Part shown: positions 50,478-56,900 of the stretch, piece by piece
Numbering within the stretch: position 1 is the stretch's first letter
Layout: the number at the start of each line of letters is the position of its first letter
Origin: Pelomonas lactea
Lineage (GTDB): Bacteria > Pseudomonadota > Gammaproteobacteria > Burkholderiales > Burkholderiaceae_C
Reading direction: 5' to 3'
Length of the DNA: 64,000 nucleotides
NCBI RefSeq assembly: GCF_043555885.1
Contig: NZ_JBIGHX010000002.1
Location: 558,001-622,000 of the forward strand
Notes under the pieces: generated by a model
Told to the model about the DNA's origin: nothing
Seen by the model: the letters and a program-made list of their open reading frames with translations, nothing else
Databases searched by the model: none
Position numbers and translations under genes: made by a program

Positions 50478-51776
50478 TCAGAAGATGAAGTCGACGGCCG
50501 CCGTCGCCACCCGGGCCCGCCCCGGCGGCCCGGCCACGCCGGCCCACAACGCCCCGCCGCCCGGCGCCACGCTCACGCGGTCCCACTGCAGCTTCAGTGC
50601 GGCCTGGGCGTGGAAGTCCCAGCGCAGGCCCACCGACCAGCTGGACTGCACCAGCCTGCCACCATTGAGCACCGCCACCACGGCCTTGCCCAGCCCCTGC
50701 GCCTCGGCGGCGGCCGCCGCACCCAGCACCGGCGTCAGCACCTGCTGCCAGGCTGGAACGTCAAGCGCGGCAACCGCATTGCGGGAGCGGCCATGGCCGA
50801 CGAAGGGTGTCCAGTCGGCCAATCGATAGCCCAGCATCGCGTAGAACGTGCGCTCCACCGTCAGCGGTGGGGCCGACACATGCACGAACTCGGCGCTGCC
50901 CTGCCACGCGCTGCCCTCGTAGCGCAGGCCCACCTCGGTGAACCGCGCCTGGATGCCGTTGGCGCCCAGCCGCTCGCGCAACTGCTGAGCCGGCGCTGCC
51001 ACCGCCGGCAGCGGCAGCGCTGCGAGCTGGCCCAGCGCCGCCAGCGCAGAGCGCCGCGCGTCGTCCTGCCTGAAGTCGATACGCGCCCGGGCAATGCTGG
51101 CGCGCAGCAGCCAGCCGCCCTGCTCGCGCGACACCATGCCGCCCAGCACCGAGTTCAGCCGGCCAGCCTCGGAGAAGTCCACATCGCCGATGCGTGTGGC
51201 GCCGGCCAGCAGCTTTGCGCGCCACTGCGCGTCGCCAGCCAGCCAGCTGCGCGCGACATCACCGCCGTCCAGCGTGGTGGGCAGGCGGGCATAGAACTCC
51301 ACCGGCGGGCGGATGCTGAGGAAGCCGAACCCGACGTTGCGGTAGTCCGCCATCAGGAAGGTGTCGACATTGACCCGGCCCGCGCGCAGCGTCCATTCAG
51401 CATCGGGCCGGTAGCTGGCGTAGGCCCATTCCAGCGCATCGGCATCCCCGGCGAAGGCGCCACGCCTCTTGGCGATGCCCTGGGCCACCAGTTCCAGCGA
51501 CGGGCCGACGCTGACGTTCGCCTGCACGCCCAGCCGGGTGTCGGCATCCCAGCGCCACCGGGCCGGCCGGGCGGGCTGGGTCAGCTCGCGCCGGAATCCC
51601 CAGGTCGCGGGCGCCTGCACTTCGCTGACGGCCAGCGTGCCAAACCCGCTGATTCGCAACCCGGTCATGGCGGGCCGCTCGGGCTCCTGGGCAGCGGCGG
51701 CGCCAGCGCAGGCCGCCAGGCTCGCGAGCAGGCCGCGTGTCCAGGAGCTGCGATGTCCGGAGCGCATGAGGGGCAT
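50478..51776 (-). CDS. outer-membrane porin-like beta-barrel protein
   Basis: A 432-aa exported protein. A signal peptide (about 1-29, ending AGAAAA) precedes alternating amphipathic strands throughout (LRISGFGTLAVSEV, DTRLGVQANVSVGPSLELVAQG, AYASYRPDAEWTLRAGRVNVDTFL). The C-terminus is Phe (AAVDFIF), the outer-membrane assembly signal. It resembles uncharacterised DcaP/OprO-like channels. The upstream region holds TTGTGA and TAATAC on the minus strand at 19 bp spacing as a possible promoter. It is the first gene of the three-gene sensory operon. Confidence 0.82.
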   Translation of the reverse strand: MPLMRSGHRSSWTRGLLASLAACAGAAAAQEPERPAMTGLRISGFGTLAVSEVQAPATWGFRRELTQPARPARWRWDADTRLGVQANVSVGPSLELVAQGIAKRRGAFAGDADALEWAYASYRPDAEWTLRAGRVNVDTFLMADYRNVGFGFLSIRPPVEFYARLPTTLDGGDVARSWLAGDAQWRAKLLAGATRIGDVDFSEAGRLNSVLGGMVSREQGGWLLRASIARARIDFRQDDARRSALAALGQLAALPLPAVAAPAQQLRERLGANGIQARFTEVGLRYEGSAWQGSAEFVHVSAPPLTVERTFYAMLGYRLADWTPFVGHGRSRNAVAALDVPAWQQVLTPVLGAAAAAEAQGLGKAVVAVLNGGRLVQSSWSVGLRWDFHAQAALKLQWDRVSVAPGGGALWAGVAGPPGRARVATAAVDFIF

Positions 51777-51853
51777 GGCGGAAAGCGTGTTGCCGTGCAG
51801 TTAGCAAGTATTAGCCCCCGTCTTTCCCGGCTTCACAAGCCCCCCTGCCGCTC

Positions 51854-51881
51854 CATTTGCAACCCCGTCACATTTGCGACC
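51854..51881. repeat. two direct repeats CATTTGC(A/G)ACC
   Basis: CATTTGCAACC (51854-51864) and CATTTGCGACC (51871-51881) lie 17 bp apart in the divergent gap between the porin operon and the DsbA-family gene. The spacing would place them nearly two helical turns apart, as in a two-site operator. No factor can be named. Confidence 0.45.
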
Positions 51882-51927
51882 ACCTTGCAAGCGCCGGGGT
51901 TGAAGCCCGGCGCCGAGAATGCCGGCC

Positions 51928-52569
51928 ATGCGTATCGACTTCATCTCCGACATCGTCTGCCCCTGGTGCGCCATCGGGCTGTATTCGCTGGAAACCGCCG
52001 CGGCGCGCATCCCTGGGCTGGTGCTGGACCTGCATTTCCACCCCTTCGAACTGAACCCGGGCATGGGCCCCGACGGGCAGGACATCGAGGAGCACCTGGC
52101 CGAGAAATACGGCGCCAGCCCGACCCAGCTGGCCGGCACGCGCGAGGCCATCCGCGAGCGCGGTGCGGCGCTGGGTTTCGAGTTCCGCATGGCAGCGCGC
52201 AGCCGCATCTACAACACCCGCGACGCGCATCGCCTGCTGCACTGGGCGGACGAGGCCTTCGGCGGCGCCGTGCAGCGCGCGCTCAAGGTCGGGCTGCTGA
52301 AGGCCTACTTCACCGACGGCCGCAATGTGTCCGACCCCGCCGTGCTGCTGGAACAGGCCGTGGCCGCCGGCCTCCCCGAGGCCCAGGCGCGCGAGCTGCT
52401 CGCCAGCCGGCGCTACGACGCCGAGGTGGCCGACGCCGAGGCGCAGGTGCATGCCCAGGGCATCCACGCCGTACCGGCCATCGTCGTGAACCAGCGCCAC
52501 CTGATCCAGGGTGGCCAGTCGGTCGAGGTGTTCGAGCAGCTGCTGCGCCAGGTGATGGCGCAGGGCTGA
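51928..52569 (+). CDS. DsbA-family (FrnE-like) oxidoreductase
   Basis: A 213-aa cytoplasmic thioredoxin-fold protein of the FrnE/2-hydroxychromene isomerase-like group. The active site CPWC is at 11-14 (FISDIVCPWCAIG), the cis-Pro is in GIHAVPAIVVNQRHLIQGGQ (about 175-194), and no signal peptide is present. Likely a thiol-disulfide isomerase or oxidoreductase; partner unknown. The ATG at 51928 is favoured over 51919; GAGAAT ends seven bases before it. Confidence 0.9.
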   Translation: MRIDFISDIVCPWCAIGLYSLETAAARIPGLVLDLHFHPFELNPGMGPDGQDIEEHLAEKYGASPTQLAGTREAIRERGAALGFEFRMAARSRIYNTRDAHRLLHWADEAFGGAVQRALKVGLLKAYFTDGRNVSDPAVLLEQAVAAGLPEAQARELLASRRYDAEVADAEAQVHAQGIHAVPAIVVNQRHLIQGGQSVEVFEQLLRQVMAQG

Positions 52570-52577
52570 CGCGCCGG

Positions 52578-52597
52578 CATCCCCAGCGCTGGGGATG
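52578..52597. promoter_or_regulatory. perfect 20-bp palindrome upstream of the PEP-CTERM gene
   Basis: CATCCCCAGC followed directly by GCTGGGGATG is a perfect palindrome without spacer, 52 bp before the PEP-CTERM start and 8 bp after the preceding stop. A TAGGCT hexamer (52618-52623) lies 20 bp downstream. It has no T tract, so an operator is more likely than a terminator. Confidence 0.55.
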
Positions 52598-52649
52598 TGA
52601 GGCGGCCCCGTCGTCACTAGGCTCCAGGCCTCTCGCCAGGAGCTTCACG

Positions 52650-53972
52650 ATGAAGAACTGCCTCGTTCTGACCGGCATGCTTGCTGCGGCCACCGCCATG
52701 GCCGCCACGCCCACCGCCGAGAACCCGTTCTACATCCGGCAGGCCAACAGCGCCAACAGCGGCAACCACGCCACCGGGGACATCGTCGTCTGGGGCGTGC
52801 AGAACGTGCAGCCGCCGGCGGGCAGCAGCTATGTCTATGGTGTCTCCGGCATCTGCCCCAACGGCAAGACCTGCGACGCCTTCGCCACCGACCCGGACTG
52901 GGTCAAGCAACGCCTCTTCGAACGCGACTGGACGCTGCTGCCGCACCAGTATTACGCGTCCACCGTCTACAACGCGGAGCAGACCGGCGCCCGGCTGCTG
53001 CTGCTGTCCGCCTCCAGCGGCTTTCCGCGCGCCAACACCAGCTTCATCTGGACGCCGACGCTGGGCGACGTGGGCGCCATGCCGTTCGTGCAGTCCATGA
53101 GCATCAACGGCGCCGGCCTCACGCCCACGATCAGCTGGACGCTGCCCGCCAGCACGCCCAACGGCATCGACCAGATGCGCATCCGCGTGCAGGACGCCAG
53201 CCACCCAGTCACCGTCGAGGCCCGTTTCGGCGCTGCCACCAGCTTCCAGCAGTCCGACCTGATCTGGCAGAGCCCCGCGCTGGGCAGCACCAGTTTCACG
53301 CTGCCGGCCGGCGTGCTGAGCTTCGGCACCAGCTACGCCATCAGCATCGACCTGTCCCACACCCGCGCCGACGGCACGGTGGCGTCGCGCTCCAGCTCCT
53401 ACTTCGACTTCACGCCCATCAACCCGGCCACGCTGCCCGGCAATGTCAGCAACATCGCACTGCCGACACTGCAACCTGTGCCCACCAGCAGCGGCGCCTT
53501 GGCCGGGCCGGTGTATGGGTTTCACGTCGACAACGTGGGGCCCGACCACATCACCTTCATCGACCCCGTCGTCGCCACCGGCTTCAGCTACGCCACCGGC
53601 GCGGGCGACCCCAACTTCAAGGCCGTGCAGGTGGCCAGCAACGTCGGCGACGGCCTGTACGAGGTGTGGACCTGGAACGCCGGCGCGTGGCAGCTCAGCG
53701 CTGGCGGCGTGGCCGCGGGTGCCAGCTTCGACTTCGTCGCCCACGGCTTCGCCGGCGGCGTGGATCGTTTCCAGATCCGCGGCATCGAGGCCTCGGCCAA
53801 CGTGAATGCGTTCGACGTGACCGGCTTCGTCACCGGGCTGAGCTTCGTGGCGCCGGGCAGCTTCACCGGCACCATGCAGGCCATCACGACGGCGGTGCCC
53901 GAACCCGCACCTTATGCCCTGTGGCTGGCCGGCGCCGCGGCGCTGCTCGTGGGGTGGCGGCGCCAGACCTGA
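52650..53972 (+). CDS. PEP-CTERM sorting-domain protein
   Basis: A 440-aa secreted protein. A signal peptide (MKNCLVLTGMLAAATAMA, 1-18) precedes a long region rich in Ser, Thr, Asn and Gly without recognised enzymatic motifs. The C-terminus is a clear PEP-CTERM signal: VPEP, a hydrophobic helix (APYALWLAGAAALLVGW) and a basic RR end. Such proteins are cut by an exosortase (EpsH/XrtA type) and are linked to exopolysaccharide and biofilm or floc formation; the sortase gene is not in this window. An AGGAG site precedes the ATG, and a terminator follows. Confidence 0.92.
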   Translation: MKNCLVLTGMLAAATAMAATPTAENPFYIRQANSANSGNHATGDIVVWGVQNVQPPAGSSYVYGVSGICPNGKTCDAFATDPDWVKQRLFERDWTLLPHQYYASTVYNAEQTGARLLLLSASSGFPRANTSFIWTPTLGDVGAMPFVQSMSINGAGLTPTISWTLPASTPNGIDQMRIRVQDASHPVTVEARFGAATSFQQSDLIWQSPALGSTSFTLPAGVLSFGTSYAISIDLSHTRADGTVASRSSSYFDFTPINPATLPGNVSNIALPTLQPVPTSSGALAGPVYGFHVDNVGPDHITFIDPVVATGFSYATGAGDPNFKAVQVASNVGDGLYEVWTWNAGAWQLSAGGVAAGASFDFVAHGFAGGVDRFQIRGIEASANVNAFDVTGFVTGLSFVAPGSFTGTMQAITTAVPEPAPYALWLAGAAALLVGWRRQT

Positions 53973-53993
53973 GACAATCCAGCCCTGCATTCC

Positions 53994-54022
53994 GAAGCCC
54001 GCCGCTGGCGGGCTTCTTGTTT
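53994..54022 (+). terminator. intrinsic terminator after the PEP-CTERM gene
   Basis: A perfect 10-bp stem, GAAGCCCGCC (53994-54003) with GGCGGGCTTC (54007-54016) and a 3-base loop, is followed by ttgttt. It lies 12 bp before rdgC. Confidence 0.92.
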
Positions 54023-54033
54023 CTTCAGCGCCC

Positions 54034-55011
54034 ATGTTCAAGAACCTGATCACCTACCGCATCGGCGAAGGCTGGACGGCCGACGCCCAACTGCTCGGCG
54101 AACAACTCGCCAAGGAACCCTTCCTGGCCTGCGCCCCCACCCAACCGCTGGCCGTGGGCTGGGCGCCGCCGCGCGGCGTCGAGCACGCGCCGCTCGTCGA
54201 GGTCGTCGACGGCCACTGGCTCATCAAGCTCAAGCGCGAGGCACGGCTGCTGCCGTCCTCCGTCGTGCAGGAGCGCGTCGACGAGCTGGCCGAGCACATC
54301 GAGGAAACCACCGGCCGCAAGCCCGGCAAGAAGGCCAAGAAGGACCTGAAGGAACAGGCCACGCACGAGCTGCTGCCGCGCGCGTTCACGAAGACCTCGG
54401 CCACGCAGGTGTGGATCGCGCCCGCGCAAGGCCTGCTGTTCGTCGACGCCGGCTCCAGCAGCCGCGCCGACGAGGTCGTCACGATGCTGATCCAGGCCAG
54501 CCCCGGCCTGAGCCTGCAGCTGGTGCAGACCGCCGAAAGTCCCGCGGCCTGCATGGCCGCCTGGCTGCTGGACGGCGTGACGCCCGAAGGCTTCCAGATC
54601 GAGCGCGAGTGCGAGTTGAAGGGCAGCGACGAGCAGAAGCCCGTCGTGCGCTACGCCCGCCATCCGCTGGACATCGACGAGGTGCGCGCCCACCTGACCA
54701 GCGGCAAGATGCCCACGCGGCTGGCGCTGTCCTACAAGGAGCGCGTCGCCTTCACGCTGACCGAGGGTTTCGCGATCAAGAAGATCAGCTTCCTGGACCT
54801 GGCCTTCGAGGGCCGCGCCGAGGCCAGCGGCGACGAAGCCTTCGACGCCGACCTGGCGCTGGCCACCGGCGAGTTGAGCGGCCTGATCCCGGCGCTCATC
54901 GAGGGCCTGGGCGGCGAGCACGACTTTGCCGCCGGCGCCGCTCCGGCCCCGGTGCCCGCCAGCCTGCCCGACCCCACCGCGGCGGCCAGCGAGGATGCGC
55001 CGCCCTGGTGA
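54034..55011 (+). CDS. rdgC: recombination-associated protein RdgC
   Basis: A 325-aa ring-forming DNA-binding protein that limits RecA activity. The start MFKNLITYRIGEGW and the blocks LLPSSVVQERVDELAEHIEE (about 70-89), GRKPGKKAKKDLKEQATHELLPRAF (about 92-116) and LFVDAGSSSRADEVVTMLI match the family. GACAAT at 53973-53978 may be part of its promoter, upstream of the terminator, so some expression could come from read-through. The stop is directly adjacent to the converging gene's stop (TGATCA). Confidence 0.95.
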   Translation: MFKNLITYRIGEGWTADAQLLGEQLAKEPFLACAPTQPLAVGWAPPRGVEHAPLVEVVDGHWLIKLKREARLLPSSVVQERVDELAEHIEETTGRKPGKKAKKDLKEQATHELLPRAFTKTSATQVWIAPAQGLLFVDAGSSSRADEVVTMLIQASPGLSLQLVQTAESPAACMAAWLLDGVTPEGFQIERECELKGSDEQKPVVRYARHPLDIDEVRAHLTSGKMPTRLALSYKERVAFTLTEGFAIKKISFLDLAFEGRAEASGDEAFDADLALATGELSGLIPALIEGLGGEHDFAAGAAPAPVPASLPDPTAAASEDAPPW

Positions 55012-55803
55012 TCAGCGCAGGTCGTCCGCGCGCGGCTTGATGCCATAGGCGCGGAACAGCCGCTCCACGGCCCCCTCGCGCAGCAGCGCCTGGTGGGCCT
55101 CCTTCAGCTGCTGCCGGTCGGCGTCGCTGAAGCCGGCGCTGGCGGCCAGCCAGATCTCGCCCGACTCCAGCGTGACGCCCACCTGGTAGGCCGCGGGGTC
55201 GCGTCCGCTGCTGCGCACCTTGTCCAGGTTGATGACGTCGCCGCCGTAGATCGCGTCCACCACGCCACGATCCAGCATGCGCAGCATGTCGTCGACGCTG
55301 CTGGCCTGCGTCACCTGGCCGGTGCTGAAGCCGTGGCGCTGCAACTGCGCCAGATTGGGCGAGCCGCGCAGCACCGCCAGGCGCAGCTGACGTGCCTGCT
55401 CAAGCCCCGCCACCAGCGGCTGGCCGCTGCGGTTGATGAACACGAAGTGCTGCACGTACAGCTTGAGCAGCCACTGGAACTGCGGGTCGCGCTCTGGCGT
55501 GCGCGTCAGCGGCAGGATAGCGATGCGGGGCTGGTTGCTCGCCGTCGCCAATGCCCGCGCCCACGGGAAAAACTCCACGCGGGCAGGCTGGCCGCAGCGC
55601 TTGAGCAGCAGTTCGACAAGCTCCACCAACACACCGGGGCGCTCCGGCTGGCCGTCGACGGCAAACGGAGGCAGGTCACCAGAGACCACACGCAGCGGAG
55701 CCAGTGCCTCGGCGGCGCAGACCGGTGCGGCCAGGGTCAGCGCCGTCAGCAGGGACAGCAGGCGCGGTGACGGCACCGCGCAGGACAGGAAAAGCAAAGA
55801 CAT
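55012..55803 (-). CDS. orphan family 3 periplasmic solute-binding protein
   Basis: A 263-aa exported protein from the ATG at 55803 (MSLLFLSCAVPSPRLL); an ATG at 55839 is also possible. The signal sequence ends near VCAAEA. Family 3 features are PLRVVSGDLPPFAVDGQPERPGVLVELVELLLK, FFPWARALATASNQPRIAILPLTRTPERD and VDDMLRMLDRGVVDAIYGGD. No transporter genes are adjacent. Similar stand-alone proteins are common in Burkholderiales and may feed sensors rather than importers. Confidence 0.86.
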   Translation of the reverse strand: MSLLFLSCAVPSPRLLSLLTALTLAAPVCAAEALAPLRVVSGDLPPFAVDGQPERPGVLVELVELLLKRCGQPARVEFFPWARALATASNQPRIAILPLTRTPERDPQFQWLLKLYVQHFVFINRSGQPLVAGLEQARQLRLAVLRGSPNLAQLQRHGFSTGQVTQASSVDDMLRMLDRGVVDAIYGGDVINLDKVRSSGRDPAAYQVGVTLESGEIWLAASAGFSDADRQQLKEAHQALLREGAVERLFRAYGIKPRADDLR

Positions 55804-55869
55804 CCGCCCCATGCTGCCTGCCCGCAGGCGCGCTGGCAATGGCTGCAGACACGGCGTTCGCAGCCGGCT

Positions 55870-56856
55870 TCAGCGGCCCGCCGCCAGCGTGCCGCCAACC
55901 GCGCCGGCACGCGGCAGATAGCCCCGGGTGGCCAGCCGCCACGGGTCCAGCTCGCGGCGGTTGACCGGGTGGCCGCCGGCAATCTGGCCGGCCGTCCACG
56001 CCACACGCGCCCAGGCGCCGTCACCCAGCGCGTCGCGCCACGCAGCCAGCGCCGCCATCAGCCCCGGCTGCAGCCAGACGTCCCAGCAAGGCTCGTCCGG
56101 CGCCAGCCGCTTCAGCCCCATGTGCACCGCATCGGCCAGCAGCCGCAACCGCGCCTCGGCCACCGCGCTGCCGCAAGCCGGCAGCAGGCCGCGCAGCAGC
56201 CGGTTGCGCGACGCGGCCTGCCCCGCATTCAGCGTCAGCAGCCGCTGCAGCTGCTGCAGCGCCGTGCGCACCGACGTGGGCGGCAGCGGCGCACACAGCG
56301 GCAGCGCGGGCACGTCCAGCGGCCGGTCGGCGTGGGCCGGGCCCAGCATCAGCACGGCCAGGCGCAGCCACTCGCCGGGCGCGAGGCCGTGGGCCGCGTC
56401 GGCGCGTTGCGACAGCGCCCACACCTCGGCGAAGCCGCGCGTGCCCTTGGCGCGGTTCACGCGGGCCGACAGCATCGCCAGGTTGGACGCCGCGTAGGCG
56501 CCGTCGTTGTTGAGCCGGTCCACCGACGCGTCGCTGCCCAGCCGCGTGGCATGCGTCAGCGGCTGGCGGGTCACCGGGCAGTGGCTGACATCCAGCCGGC
56601 GCAGCAGCTCGACGGTGACGTCGGGCGCCACCGCCCGACCGCGGGCCAGCGCGCCCAGCCGCAGCTGCAGCCACTTGCGCACGAAGCGGTCGTCGTGGCG
56701 CGGCCGCGCGCCCTGCCCCGCAGTGGCGGCGGTGAAGCCCTCGCGCACGGCCTGCGGCCAGCCAGCCTGCGGTGCGATGGCGCTGAGCCGGTGCAGGTCG
56801 TGGCCGAGGCGCCGCCCCGCCTCGACCGCGTCGAAGTCGTCGCTGTTCATCCCCAT
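55870..56856 (-). CDS. HNH-like domain protein of unknown function
   Basis: A 328-aa protein, mostly helical. In the middle (about 90-140) is a stretch that resembles an HNH/ENDO-VII type nuclease core: CPVTRQPLTHATRLGSDASV, then DRLNNDGAYAASNLAMLSA and RVNRAKG. The conserved Asp-Arg, Gly-Ala/Tyr, Asn-Leu and Asn-x2-Lys-Gly positions are kept, but a canonical zinc-binding Cys tetrad is absent. The rest (about 150-328) is Leu/Ala-rich and not recognised. The start at 56856 (MGMNSDD) or 56850; the long open frame beyond it overlaps the TonB receptor gene antisense frame and is rejected. Confidence 0.7.
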   Translation of the reverse strand: MGMNSDDFDAVEAGRRLGHDLHRLSAIAPQAGWPQAVREGFTAATAGQGARPRHDDRFVRKWLQLRLGALARGRAVAPDVTVELLRRLDVSHCPVTRQPLTHATRLGSDASVDRLNNDGAYAASNLAMLSARVNRAKGTRGFAEVWALSQRADAAHGLAPGEWLRLAVLMLGPAHADRPLDVPALPLCAPLPPTSVRTALQQLQRLLTLNAGQAASRNRLLRGLLPACGSAVAEARLRLLADAVHMGLKRLAPDEPCWDVWLQPGLMAALAAWRDALGDGAWARVAWTAGQIAGGHPVNRRELDPWRLATRGYLPRAGAVGGTLAAGR

Positions 56857-56900
56857 CTCCGGGCTGTGCCGGCGGCAGCATCCGCGCCGCCGGGCAGGCG

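Noticed and set aside
50349..53972. 1207-codon plus-strand frame ending in the PEP-CTERM protein
   Set aside because: Only the last 440 codons make sense, from a signal peptide at 52650 with its own ribosome site. The upstream part is antisense to the porin gene and overlaps the DsbA-family gene.
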